Source: Pomphorhynchus laevis (taxonomy: Eukaryota; Acanthocephala; Palaeacanthocephala; Echinorhynchida; Pomphorhynchidae). From it: DNA of 64,000 bases. Every line of letters starts with the position of its first letter. The stretch's first letter is position 1. This document shows positions 53,690 through 64,000 of this stretch, in pieces. Below the pieces are notes generated by a model that saw only the letters and a program-made list of their open reading frames with translations, had not been told where the DNA came from and ran no database searches. Both the position numbers and the translations under genes were made by a program. The DNA lies in the NCBI GenBank assembly GCA_012934845.2, contig WNNJ02001084.1:1-64000 (forward strand), read 5' to 3'.

Positions 53690-56535
53690 AACAGCAAGAA
53701 CTATTATCAAACAGCGACGTGTCTATTTTCGCACTCACTGAGATCTGGCTGCACAGTGGTATTGATGACAATTGTGTTAACATCCCAGACTTCTCACTAT
53801 TAAGTACTGACCGAGGAAACACCTGCCGTGGTGGTGGGGTTGCGATCTATGTAGACAACAAAATGATTGTGACCAACGTCATGTCATATCGAGATGATGA
53901 TCTATTGGAGTCGCTCTCTTTAACAGTGAAATCGGGTGATACGACAATGTCGATTTGCGTTTGCTATCGTACTCCGCGCACTTGCTGCTTGAAACATGAC
54001 ATGATCAGTTATTTCACGAAAGTGTCGAAACCGTCCAATTTCATTCTTCTTGGTGACTTTAATATTCCGAACCTAACTGGGAGATCCCCTTTCGAATGTA
54101 CTCGCGGTGTAAGTCAGATGGATGTTCACTTATGGAATTTTCTTGTGGACGATTTAGCTCTTATACAACAAGTCACTCAGTCAACTAGATTATGGAAAAT
54201 AGCTCCTCGTTATTCGATTTAGTTTTCAGTAAAACATTTCTTGACATACGTGAAGTTTAATATGACCCTCCCATTGGACTCAGTGACCATCCTGTCATTA
54301 AGTTTTTTACTGGTTTCTGTGCCGAAGCCCTACCTAACGCAAGTAAGTACTCAAACGCAAATGGAATAAGGTGGATACGGATGCCCTCCGTAAGCTTACA
54401 GTACGATTGGGTCTTCACAACAGTGTTGTCAGTGATATCGATGATTGGAAAACATTGTCTGTTTCTCTCAACTATCATACGGATTGCGTAGCCTCATTGA
54501 AAACGGTACAATCCTCTTCGAAACTTAAACCTCCGTGGTTTGATCATGAGTTACTTGACATTTTGAAGATGCGAAATAAACTATTTAAGTCATCTCTGAA
54601 AATTCAGGGTCTTCGGTCAGAATACCTTCAATATCGTCGTCGTTTCAGCTCTATAAAGAAAATAAAAGGACAAAGGTATGAAACTAAAATAATATCATCA
54701 TAACGAACTTCTTTCAAACCATTCTGGCGGTATGTAAATCAAAATAAAAAATGATTCAATCAATCACAGTGTTAAATCATGGTGGCAGAATTGTACGAGA
54801 ATCTGATGAAATCGCGAGTGTGCTAACGACAGCGTTTGAACTTGATTGTTCCACGCCATCTAAAGGCTTCCGTATAGCGCACACTCCTGAGGCATTCACG
54901 TCGTATATGCCGCTTGTTCACCCGGCTGAGGTTTAGCGGGAACTGCACGGATTGTCACCATATACTTCGGCCGGCCCAGACGGTATACACCGCTTTATCC
55001 TTCGGAATCTCCATGACCTATTAGCATCGTCACTATCAGAGATGTTTAACATGTCGATGCATACTTCGCGCATCCCTGATCACTGGAGACAATCTTACGT
55101 CATCCCCATTCATAAAAAGGGTAGCAGAGACGATCCGTTCAATTATCGTGCAGTATGCCTGACGAGTATTGTATGCAAATGCCTCGAGAGGTTTGTGCAT
55201 AAATACATTACCACTCACATGGAAAGAGGTAAGCTACTACACCCATCTCAGCATGGCTTTCGTACCGGCAGGTCCTGTCTTAGCAATCTAATTACGGCAC
55301 GTGAAAGTTGGACAGACATAGTTGCAAACGGGGATATGGTTGATGTAATTTACATTGACTTTAGTAGGGCGTTCGACCGAGTACCGCACGATCTTTTGCT
55401 CTTACTGTTGGCTCAATACGGGATTGATCCGAGTGTAGTTCGTTGGATCGGGTCGTTCATGAAAGGTCGATAGGGAGTAGCCTTTCTCCGCCACGAAATA
55501 CTTACGCAGGTGTTCCTCAGGGATCGGTCATGGGACCCTTGTTATTCAATATTTTTCTTCAGGATCTACTTGTAAGATTAGAATGTGATGTACTAGCGTT
55601 TGCGGATAACCTGAAGTTATGGAAGTGTGTTCGTTCATATGATAACTGTTTGGAGCTTCAAGATGACCTCGACACTATAAGCATATGGAGCAGGACGACG
55701 GGCTTGCTTTTGAATACCTCGAAGTGCAGTCACATGCACTTAGGAGTTAAGAAATTTTCTTTTGTATATAGTTTAGGTGATGAGCCAATTGAGCAGGTAC
55801 AGTGCACTAGAGACTTAGGGGTACTTGTCCACAAATCGTTAAAGAGTCGTCCAAACACAGACAGGATTATTCAGTCGACCAGACAATTGAGCTATGTGCT
55901 TCGTAGGTGCTTTCGTTACCCATCTGTGTTTTGTCTTAAAGTGACGTACAACTCAATAATTAGGCCCATTCTTTTATGCTGTACACCAGCAACATTTCCG
56001 TGCACGCGAGGCGAGCTGAATGATTTAGAAAATGTGCTTCGCAGGTTGACGAGGTGCTGTCGTCTTCCGAGTAGTAATTCTTATAGGGATCGCTTGCGAG
56101 AGATAGGCATACCGTCGATTCGGTCTGCGATAGTGTGTAGCGACATCTTATGCTTCAGAGATATGTTAGTCGGACATGATGGGTGGCCGGCAAACTGTAT
56201 CCAGCGGAACAAACGTGATACGAATCGGGGCCACTCTTTGACTGTGAAAACGCTGCACCATGGGAAGCTGTCTAGAATCAGTCGCCTATCGCACCGGGCG
56301 GTGAGGATGTGGAACTTACTTCCGGAGGATATGGTCGCTATTCAGAGTAGACAGCAGTTCATACGAAGGATGGATCAATGGCTGTGCGAGACAAACTCAC
56401 AGTCTATACCGGATCGTTATCCTTGGGAGGAATGTTGAATTTTTTCTTTTTTTTCATTTTTTTTCTTTTTTGTTCATGTGATCAGACAAAACAGCCCTAC
56501 GGCTACAGTCATGTATTTGAATAAATAATTAAATA
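53690..56535 (+). mobile_element. LINE family B, copy B3 (endonuclease plus RT, broken)
   Basis: CR1-like. Endonuclease at 53719-54222: FALTEIWLHSGIDDN (catalytic E), RGGGVAIYVDNKMIV, FILLGDFNIPNLTG (GDFN); its first ~40 residues are missing. Linker 54371-54703. RT 54952-56438 in two overlapping frames: YTSAGPDGIHRFILRNL, SYVIPIHKKGSRDDPFNYRA, VDVIYIDFSRAFDRVPHDLL; then NTYAGVPQGSVMGPLLFNIF, VLAFADNLKLWKCV (usual YADD reads FADN), RDLGVLVHKSLKSRPNTDRI, RAVRMWNLLPEDM. One frameshift near 55470 plus the altered active site make it dead. 3' end: hairpin AGCCCTACGGCT then AATAAATAATTAAATAAT. Confidence 0.8.
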
Positions 56536-56952
56536 ATAGCTCCAATGTGTGACAAAATATATTTTTTATTAAGCAGTTTAAATAATTTCTCTTAAGCATA
56601 ATTTGATTAACACTGAAAGCATACAGGCCAAGCGATTTTAGGTTTTTTACTAGGGTTTAGTTTTGAGGTAGGACTTAAATATAGTTTAATTTATCAATAA
56701 AAAACTAGTTTTTTTTATCGAGATAAGGCTTATATTAGGGAAAACACGGTATGTATTCACTAACCTAACTTAACTTTGAACTATGATGCGTATTTTAAAT
56801 ATTAATGTTTTAAATATGAGGAATATCCATCAAAACTATAATTCATGAGTTAATTTTTATAATATATAAGTATTTGCTTACATTATCATTATAATATCTC
56901 AGATTGAGATCTGGAATCTCATAGTTTCACATCATTAAATATTATTTAAAGT
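56536..56952. other. AT-rich DNA right of B3
   Basis: Contains the terminal motif TTATATTAGGGAAAACACGG at about 56718-56750, probably one end of another small palindromic element. No gene. Confidence 0.35.
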
Positions 56953-57190
56953 AGCAACTCTTTTCCCCGAATATAAGATCCTGTTTTATAAAATAGACAC
57001 TATGGCTTATATTCGGGGTATTTCGAATTATACCATGAACTATACAATTGAATCAGTGGTTATGTTGCCAAAAATTAATTATTTTCTAGGGTATTATTAC
57101 TGAAGTAGTCACATGTGTCTATTGATTAGTATAGATACATCGACCAGTTAAGCACATTGCTTTGAAGTCGGAAATAAAAATTAAAAAAAG
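56953..57190 (-). repeat. Right arm of the 230-bp inverted repeat pair
   Basis: Reverse complement of 52575-52812. It carries the second palindromic hairpin (56965-57018) and the family C 3' end. Confidence 0.75.
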
Positions 57191-57365
57191 AGAAATCAAA
57201 ACAGAAAATTAGTTTAAATGTGCCCTGAGTCGTTTTTTTAATTTTTGCAGTTGCTGCACAGACGACATATAAAGGCAAGCTGTTCCACGTTTCGGTGATT
57301 CTGTCACAGATCATATCGCAACTCGTCTCTGACGTATTCTACGTTTCTCTGACGTATTCTACGTG
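57044..57365 (-). mobile_element. LINE family C 3' end, joined to A8
   Basis: The minus strand gives ICDRITETWNSLPLYVVCAA, TAKIKK and RAHLN-like residues, the C-terminal block of a CR1-like ORF2, followed by its 3' UTR, which matches the left inverted arm. It follows the A' endonuclease directly, with the whole RT missing. Confidence 0.55.
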
Positions 57366-58480
57366 ATGAGAGGATGATGTTATTGTGAATGAGGGTGTAG
57401 ACGATTTGTGTAAGGCAGAGCCAAGAAGAGCGAGATCCAGATTTCTTTAATGGCGACGTAGAATGGTAGTTGTGTGAGGGGGTGTGGTTGGAAGTGAGAT
57501 CGTGACGAGAAAGTGATCGGATAGACCAGGATCGGAAATAGACGGTGATGTTTAAGTAGCAAAACGATCGGGGCCAGCGATTTTGTCGAGTGCAACGCCA
57601 AGGATATATATATGGCCGCAGTGTAGATAAGTTTGTAGTTGTAGTTGGATAAAATGTTGATAAACCGGATGGAATCGATGAAAGAAAGACGGTCGAGACG
57701 GATGTTGAAGTCGCCAAGAATGAGTGAAGGGATGGAGGACAAAAACAGTGGGACAGGAGGTCAGCGAGTTTGGTAAGAAATAAGGAGGTAGAAGCTGATG
57801 AACCAAGACGGTATACAATGGCGAGATCCAGAGTGATCGGGCTAGAAGAACGGCAATTGAGCAATTCAAAAGTGCAAGGACTAAAAGGGGGAGTGATTTT
57901 GCGAAGAGTCGCGGGGTGACTAGCGGATGCGACAGTGCTGCCATGATAAGAGATTTTGAAGGGTATGAACTTAGTAGCGGGCAGATTTGACTAGTGAGCA
58001 ACCGGCAAATATTAAACGGCGAATGCAGATGACGTCATAATTGGAGTGCCGTGATTCGGTGAGGCGGAAGAGATCGATGGATTGCTTGGTGAACAGGTTG
58101 AGGATGAGGTCGGGTTTATGATCCTCGTTATGGCGATTTTTGATGCGGGCAGAAGATAGTTAATTGCTTTTTTAGAAGGGGTGTGATCGGGGAAATGCGA
58201 GTGGCTGAAGAGTAGATGAGTTTAAATCGTCGGGAAAGGACAGAGGACGCGTGAGAGCGATGCTTAAATACTATTTCCAAGAGTTGGGACTGAGAAGGAT
58301 TAGATTGATAAGATTTATTTAGGCGGATAAATGGGACAGTAGATATGTCTTGGAAAATTATGGTTTATCCGCAGGAACAAGATACGAGATTATGGAAGTT
58401 AAGGCGGAAACATCGTGGTCGAGACGTGCTTGTTGAGATATGGAAGTGGAAGAAGTGATAATAGTGATTTTTATTTTGGA
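57366..58480 (-). mobile_element. LINE family A' fragment A8 (end of ORF1 and endonuclease)
   Basis: On the minus strand, near 58450-58200: ARLDHDVSALTSIIS, FIRLNKSYQSNP and FKHRSHASSVLSRRFKL match the A1 ORF1 C-terminus. From 58000 to 57370: PITLDLAIVYRLGS, LHSFLATSTSVSTV (LGDFNIRLD in another frame, 57730-57700), then the linker. Broken in several frames. Confidence 0.65.
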
Positions 58481-58699
58481 AGTCATTAATCCGTTCACAT
58501 ATATATTTAATTGGGTGAGATGCTTACTATTTACAATAAGAGTTTAAACTTTTACGTTCATATTATTGAATAACTTAAAAGGTTGCATTATATACGAGTT
58601 TGTGAATAAATTATAGCTCAAGCATATTTATTAGGTTTTATGAATTATAACTTATAATTCTTTACCTTAATGACTTGATGTAAAGAATCCAGAACCCTT
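58481..58699. other. AT-rich DNA, no feature
   Basis: Nothing supported. Confidence 0.4.
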
Positions 58700-59550
58700 G
58701 ATTGGCTTTTGTGGATGACCTCAAACTTTGGTCTATTAATATCAGTGATAAGTATAGTCGGTCCCTACAGAACGACCTTGATCGAATACACAAATGGAGT
58801 GTAGCTATGGGTATGATACTGAACTTTGATAAATGTGTTTATATGAAGCTAGGAAAAAGTAAACATGATCGTTAATTTTGATTAGGGGTTCATACACTCG
58901 ATGTTTGAGTGTAGGGATTTGAGTGTAATTTTGCACAGGACATTGAAAACTCACTCAAATACTGACTTTATTCATGGTAAAGCAATGAAAGCTATGTATC
59001 GCATCAAAAATATGTTTGCAAGGATACGCCCTTTAAGTTTTAAGAGACTATATTGCGCGTTGGTTGGCCCACACTTTAAATATTGTATCCATGCATCATT
59101 TCCATCTACTAAGGCAGAAATCGTGAAGCTTAAGCCAGTGCTTCAAGAGGTTCCAGATTTTGTTTTCAACCTGCTTATTCATACGTAGACCGCTTAGCTT
59201 CCTTAGCTGCTTTCAGCGTGTCAAAGATTGATTTACCTTGACCTCATTACGACGTGGCATATGGTTCACTCCGCAGAGGAAATTCCTTCTTACTATGTAA
59301 ATACTAGTTCGTAAACTCGTACAGGTCATTCTCTATCACTAAATAGATTACCACATGTGAAAGTCCCAAGCGTGATGCTACTTTTACATCGATCCTAAAA
59401 TGTATGGAATATGCTGCCCAAAGGAATCGCATTCAAGCAAAATATTCGACATTTGCTATTAAATACTGATGTGAACGCTTCAAGTTATTTTAGTTACTGA
59501 TTTTTTTATGTGAACATTTAAAATAGCCATTTGTGGCTAATAACTTGTGT
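58700..59550 (+). mobile_element. LINE family C, copy C1 (5'-truncated)
   Basis: Begins in the RT catalytic region: LAFVDDLKLWSINIS (YADD reads FVDD), LQNDLDRIHKWSVAMGMILN and FDKCVYMKLGKSK. Then CRDLSVILHRTLKTHSNTDF, RIRPLSFKRLYCALVGPHFK and YCIHASFPSTKAEIVKLKPV. Ends NVWNMLPKGIAFKQNIRHLL and a 3' hairpin AGCCATTTGTGGCT with a TTAAATAATAATAA tail. Broken in several frames. Confidence 0.65.
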
Positions 59551-59599
59551 TAAATAATAATAACTCTTTAAATAGTTTATAATGATTCATTTATTGATA

Positions 59600-59775
59600 A
59601 GGAATCAAATAAATAAACAAGGAAAATTTTATTAATATTTCGCTAGCCAATGTTACCATCTTCAGAAAATTACTAAAGATGCTTACAGAAATTACTTAGT
59701 AATTTTCTAAACATGCTAACATTGGCTAGCGAAATTTCAATAAAATTTTCCTTCTTTATTTGATCCAGCTCCAAT
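59600..59775. mobile_element. Hairpin element with Penelope-type ends
   Basis: Arms of about 75 bp (GGAAAATTTTATTAATATTT, CGCTAGCCAATGTT, then CATCTTCAG) are inverted around a 25-bp centre. Each arm read outward gives CTGAAGATG-GTAACATTGG-C-TAGCGAAATATTAATAAAA, the same layout as the insertion in P1. Non-coding. Confidence 0.55.
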
Positions 59776-60430
59776 AATTCTTTATAAATAATAATAACTA
59801 TTAATTGTTAAAATAAAAAGCCGATCCAGTAATGTGTGCTCAATAAAAACACACTTTCAATGCAATATACTTAATATTGTCAAACTACAAGTCATTCGCC
59901 TAGCCAGTGCTTTACGCAACTGTCTAATAGTATGCCTAATATCATTTTCGAGGTAATAATTTAACATTTTTAAGAATAATTGTTTAATTTTTTAATTAAA
60001 ATTCTTATTAATAATTTTAATTAAAATTATTAATAAATTTTATTTTTATTGTTCATAAACAATCTGTGTAATTTTTTAAATTGATTGTTCTTATATATTC
60101 AACTGAAAAAAAATCGTCGCAATTTTATATGACATCAAGCTAAAACTTCCAATCTGCTGGCCAAATACGCAGCTATGCACTCAATTGCTAAGGAAGGAAA
60201 CAGCTGTTTAGATAAGCTATTGCACTCTGAAATTTGATTAAACACTATTTTTCTGTGAATGTTATATGCCAAAATAAAGATTTTCTTATAAATAAAATAC
60301 ATGCATAATAAATATAAATGAAGTAAGTTCAAAATCGAAAGAAAAAAATCATTTTCTGGAATACGCCGCATGAAGTTATCGTAATCGTTGAGTCTTCAGT
60401 CAGTTTGTTAGCATTCTAAGGGGATCAGAA
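59776..60430. other. AT-rich DNA with one possible exon
   Basis: No other feature than the candidate at 60135-60226. Confidence 0.35.
60135..60226 (-). CDS. Possible host terminal exon, unidentified
   Basis: The minus strand has an acceptor CAAATTTCAG (60228-60227), then CNSLSKQLFPSLAIECIAAY and LASRLEVLA to a TGA at 60135. Balanced, helix-like composition unlike chance AT-rich frames. Family unknown, no partner exon found. Confidence 0.28.
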
Positions 60431-60800
60431 CATACAATAAACACCAACGCGCCGCCTTGCAACTGAACCACTCAGGATCTCTCATACACCTGAGGGTCCA
60501 CTCGAGGCGCACTATGGTAGTTAATCTAGATATAAAGAGCTTCAGAAAACTAAGTCATTGATATGGGAAAGTCTTCTAGAAAAGAAGACTAATCCAGAGA
60601 TTGCCTAGGTGCACCAGATGCTCACCTGATCATTCTTAATGATGTATGTGGAGCCCGTTCTAGGGTCGATCTAGTCCTCTGTTACATTTTAAATTTACTT
60701 TATTTAAAATAGTTTCGTTTGTTACAAATTTTAAGTATTTTAATGACATATGTTGAGCCCGTTTCAAAGCTCATCTAACCCTTTTTTAGATTGGCCTTTA
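60430..60800 (-). mobile_element. I-type LINE, copy I3 (fragment)
   Basis: CGCGCCGCCTTGCAACTGAA, CTAGAAAAGAAGACTAATCC and GAGCCCGTT match I1 at 10735-10980 (3' end of the element) at about 70-75% by eye. Its next part may be at 62395-62480 (GCCCATCTAACCC), parted by A7. The unit ATGT-x-GAGCCCGTT...CATCTA is itself repeated locally. Confidence 0.6.
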
Positions 60801-62394
60801 AAAAACAATTTATTTTATGTGACAAATGCGCGCCGGCGTACGCTTACATGACCACTGAAAAATACAAAAATCTAAATAATGTGTCGAGGTGAGTACGGTG
60901 GCGGTATTTGAATGTAATAAAGGAGGGAGCGCGGCGGACATCAAGTGGTAACTGATTCCAGGCGAGTGGGGCGGCAACGAGAAAGGATCAGACACCATAG
61001 GTGTTAGAGTAATTGGGAACGTGGAGTAAGAAGGAATCACGGGAAGGCAGTGATTGAGAGGTGGGCCTAGTGTCGTCTAATAAAGGGAGGTTCATGAAAG
61101 ATGGGGAGCCGACAGATATGAGACGAAAAGTTACGAAAAGGCGGAGTTGTATGCGGATGTGGATGGTAGGCGAGGAGAGTTGAGCGAGAAATGTGAATGT
61201 GTGGTCAAAGCGACGGAGACGTAGAAGCACTTGAACGGTGAAGCTTATGATGTGTTGTAGGTGTAGGATCATGGATTTTTGAGAATTGGCGAAAAGGCTA
61301 AAACAGTAATTGATTTTAGAGAACATAAGCGATGAAAGAATAGGCATACAGGATCGTAAGTCGATAAGGGGCGGATACAGCGGATGTCAGAGAGAATTAA
61401 GCTATACGAGCGGACCTTGTCACGGACGAATGGTTTAATGTAAAGGTGATCATCGAAATGAAATCATAAGAAAGTGAGATTGTGAATTATAGCGATGATT
61501 GATGAGGCAAACTATACAGTGGGAGGGGATATGTTAGGTTGACTGCGGAGGATCCACCTTAGTTTGGACTTGTCTGTGTTTTTAACGAGATGGAGATTGG
61601 AGAGACGTTCGTAGATATGAGAAAGACAGTTGGAGGCAAAAATTGCGATATCGTGTATGCGATGGGCGGGTGCATGAGCACAGATGAGGATGTCATCGGC
61701 GTATTGCATGACGTTAAAGGAGAACGGTTTGATAAACGGAGAGAGATCACCAAGCAGAAGAAAGAAAAGCAGGGGACCTAAAACTGAATCTTGTGGACCC
61801 CTCAAAATATAGGGATGGGAGGGGAGGATGATGAATTAGAACACACGCGAAAGGAACGGTCGGATAGATATGAGGCGAACCAAGCTACGGAGGAGGAAGA
61901 AAAGCAGTAATCATAACGAAGGCGAGAAAGGAGGACGGAGTGGTCGACAATGTCGAATGCGGAGGAGAGGTCGAGGGAGATGAGAACACTATATAGAGCC
62001 TTGTCTCGAGAAATGAGTAAGTCGTTGTAAACTTTCATGCAGGCCATTTCTGTGTAGTGTTTAGAGCGGAAAGCGGATTGGAAAGGAGGGTAGAGATTGG
62101 ATGAGGAGAGATAAGCGTTGATTTGTATTAAGATGAGGCGTTCTAAGAGCTTAGAAAGAGTAGGGAGTAGTGAAATAGGGCGATAGCTAGAAGGAAGGGA
62201 GGGGTCGAGCGATTGTTTCTTAAGGATGGGACGAACGATTGCGGATTTCTAGTGTGAAGGAAAGATACGACTGCGGATGGACGAGTTAAACAAGGTGGTG
62301 AGAAATGGGGATATCGATGAGCATATGGATTTAAGTATGAGGATAGTCAGATGATCGGCAAGTGAGGTTTTGCTGGGCAAGGACATGAGAATAG
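60801..62394 (-). mobile_element. LINE family A', copy A7 (5'-truncated)
   Basis: Minus strand. RT: SLPSKTSLADHLTILILKSI, CMKVYNDLLISRDKALYSVL, ISLDLSSAFDIVDHSVLLSR, RGPQDSVLGPLLFFLLLGDL, MQYADDILICAHAPAHRIHD (YADD kept). Then the C-terminal region (LSSPTIHIRIQLRLFVTFRL, SFMNLPLLDDTRPTS) and the 3' hairpin tail at 60801-60860. About 94% like A6 over the RT, including the same frame break before RGPQD. Inserted in I3. Confidence 0.75.
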
Positions 62395-62487
62395 ATAAGG
62401 CCCATCTAACCCAGATCAGACTTGATTTAAGTCCCATCTAATTATTCAAGGTCCATCTAACCCAAAATTATTTTATCCGTGCCTGTA

Positions 62488-62590
62488 TTATTGACACATG
62501 ATTTAGACTTTTGTTTTTTTCTTCGTGGTCATATAAGCGTGCGGCATCACGCATTTGCCATGTAAAAAATAATCTATTTGTTTTTTTTTA
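62488..62590 (+). mobile_element. Short LINE family A' tail insertion
   Basis: TTGACACATGATTTAGACTT, CGTGGTCATATAAGCGTGCG, GCATCACGCATTTGCCATGT, AAAAAATAAT. Corresponds to the last ~95 bp of A' (compare the D1 end at 42605-42690 read in reverse). Confidence 0.65.
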
Positions 62591-63329
62591 AGTATAAATA
62601 ACGAATTAAATCAATACAAAAATATCATTAATAACAAATGACATTAATACATCAAGTTTGATGAATTTTGTTTCTATTTCATATAATTGAGAAGATATAA
62701 TTTAAAAAATAGATAAATACAGGATTTTTTAAATTCGATATAATTGTTTAAGAATTTTTTATTGAGATGTATAAATTAGCAAAATATCATTAAAATAATA
62801 AATTTACAATAAATAAATCAACACAGAGGAATTAATGTAAATTTAAAATCATTAGCAGAAAATATTTTTATGAATAATAAACAATATACTTTGTATTAGA
62901 ATAAGATACTTGATAATCAAATTTCATCAGGGGAAATACGTCCTAACCATGTATTTGGCCTCGCTACGGTGTTGGTTCGAGGAATAGTGGCTGAAACTTG
63001 ATTACATAGCAGTTCCTCCTGATGACCTATAAACCTTATTCATACGCATCATATGTTATTTATTAGTCAATTTATAAAAATTGTCTTTTATTTTAAATTT
63101 CAATTTTAAATTTTAACTTGATATAAATATAAATTGTATAAAATCTTATATAATTATTTATCATTTATCTTTATTTTTATTTATATTTATTATAAAATAC
63201 GTAGACTCAGTAACATGTGATATGTAGAGTTAATTATTGCTGTGTTTTTACATTTATAGATATCTTAAATAAAGCCGTTTATATACGTGTTTCGGTTCAA
63301 TTTATTCAAAATATTGTTCATGGATAATT
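62591..63329. other. AT-rich intergenic DNA
   Basis: Contains an AT-rich dispersed repeat copy at 63045-63230. A short GC-richer piece at 62950-63030 has GGTTCGAGG but no tRNA fold. No gene. Confidence 0.4.
63045..63230 (+). repeat. AT-rich dispersed repeat, copy 4
   Basis: Shares ATCATATGTTATTTATTAGTC, TTTTATTTTAAATTT and AAATACGTAGACTCAGT with 3805-4075. Confidence 0.5.
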
Positions 63330-63955
63330 ATTAAAGCCGTCAATCCTCGATCGATGTCCTGATTATGTTAACGGCGTACTAGAATGGAATCATTGGCTTC
63401 AGCGATTCGATTCGATAAGATGGAACGATGACGTTTGGAATTGTCACAATACTGCTTTGAGACTTCATATCGCCCAGGACGAGAAAATGTAGCTGCTGAT
63501 GCATTCTTACATTGTTATGTAAACACTGTATCTGATGTTCTGTCCACCCTTAGGAATTTTCATAAAACCCAGTACCATACAGGAGTCAAATGACGCAAGA
63601 ATGTGAAAGTTGTGCTATTATGAAGCCTCATTTTCGCAAACCACTAACTGGTCACTAATTAAATCATCTCGACCTTTCGGGCGCCTAGCTATGTATTTTA
63701 AATATCCTTTACCTACTTGAATCGAAACAAGTTTCTGCTCGTAATAGTTTATGAATATAGCATATCCCCTTTTGTCTTTCGTTGTGTCGACACTTTATCT
63801 TATACCGTAATCCGTTGTCTGAACCAGATATTCTCAATTTTCAGATTTCCGGAAAGTATTCATACGGACAGAGGAACATCTTTCACTTTTTACACGAAAG
63901 ACGGAAAGCGGAAACCCTATTCCAGAATGGCTAGTGAATTCAGACGAAGTGTTCG
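63330..63955 (+). mobile_element. Gypsy (Ty3) retrotransposon fossil G2, K02A2.6 type
   Basis: Plus strand, pol fragment. Parts: end of RT/RNase H (FETSYRPGRENVAADAF, near 63460-63510) and start of the integrase core (LLVIVYEYS, TVIRCLNQIFSIFRFPESIH, TDRGTSF, near 63735-63890). Same type as G1. It is broken, with several lesions, and continues no further than about 63955, where a foldback and A'-type DNA follow. No LTR seen. Confidence 0.7.
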
Positions 63956-63982
63956 TTAAGCGTTTCAACGAACGCTTAACGA
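63953..63982. repeat. Foldback at the G2 / A' LINE junction
   Basis: TCGTTAAGCGTT, six bases, AACGCTTAACGA: perfect 12-bp arms at the join of two elements. Confidence 0.75.
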
Positions 63983-64000
63983 GTGTCGTCTAAGAAAGGG
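63979..64000 (-). mobile_element. Start of another LINE family A' fragment
   Basis: GAGTGTCGTCTAAGAAAGG matches the antisense of A' (FLDDTR block, for example 42866 and 61070). It runs out of the window. Confidence 0.5.

Noticed and set aside
52715-57042. A pogo-like DNA transposon with TA target and CAGT ends
   Set aside because: The inverted similarity continues well beyond the supposed ends on both sides, so those are not element boundaries, and no transposase was found.
62950-63030. B-box-like GGTTCGAGG
   Set aside because: No A box at the proper distance and no tRNA fold.

Overview
The window is animal nuclear DNA: AT-rich, intron-bearing, and mostly built of dead or recently active transposable elements. 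One host gene is recognised with confidence, the EF-hand half of a nucleobindin (about 0.5-4.9 kb, + strand). It has one intron of only 38 nt beside introns of 1.2 and 2.8 kb. The mix of Penelope-like, I-type, CR1/L2-type and Rex3/RTE-type LINEs, Gypsy fossils of the K02A2.6 type and a ZBED-like hAT points to an invertebrate. I cannot name the phylum from the sequence alone.

Layout. 0-5.2 kb: nucleobindin exons and introns, with a candidate poly(A) signal at 5210. 6.1-7.2 kb: a tandem array of ~465-bp units, two of which carry a hammerhead self-cleaving ribozyme motif (Penelope pLTR or retrozyme type). 7.2-7.8 kb: end of a hAT transposon. 8.5-10.6 kb: a Penelope-like element whose reverse transcriptase (RT) is interrupted by a smaller hairpin insertion. 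10.6-14.4 kb: an I-type LINE (minus strand). 14.4-21.7 kb: AT-rich DNA with a few fossil fragments and a possible signal-peptide exon. 21.7-22.3 kb: LINE ends. 23.3-25.2 kb: Gypsy fossil. 25.2-27.7 kb: Rex3/RTE-like LINE. 27.7-32.1 kb: AT-rich DNA with LINE fragments. 32.1-37.2 kb: LINE family B, a duplicated stretch of a possible host exon, and a recent LINE family A insertion. 37.3-40.7 kb: second I-type LINE. 41.1-41.3 kb: a possible host terminal exon. 42.6-51.4 kb: one old mosaic LINE (D1, minus) split by a nearly full-length family A LINE (A1) and a family A' LINE (A6). 52.6-57.2 kb: a pair of inverted arms enclosing LINE B3. 57-62.6 kb: mosaic and truncated LINEs, a Penelope-type hairpin and a third I-type fragment. 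63.3-64.0 kb: a second Gypsy fossil.

Family names used here are local labels. A = the element at 46.4-50.9 kb. A' = its sister family (43.0-45.3 and 60.8-62.4 kb). B = 32.8-34.5, 36.3-37.2 and 53.7-56.5 kb. C = 58.7-59.5 kb. D = the RT body of the split element at 45.3-51.4 kb. I = 10.6-14.4 and 37.3-40.7 kb.

Three patterns stand out. (1) Hammerhead ribozymes in a tandem array near a Penelope-like element. (2) Many short, perfect inverted duplications (foldbacks), several lying exactly at element junctions, with one case where the duplicated and undisturbed forms are both in the window. (3) LINEs of different families sharing one 3' hairpin tail, including ultra-short insertions that are almost only that tail, and mosaic LINEs in which one family's body is joined to another's 3' end. 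All similarity statements come from reading the sequence by eye; no database search was run.
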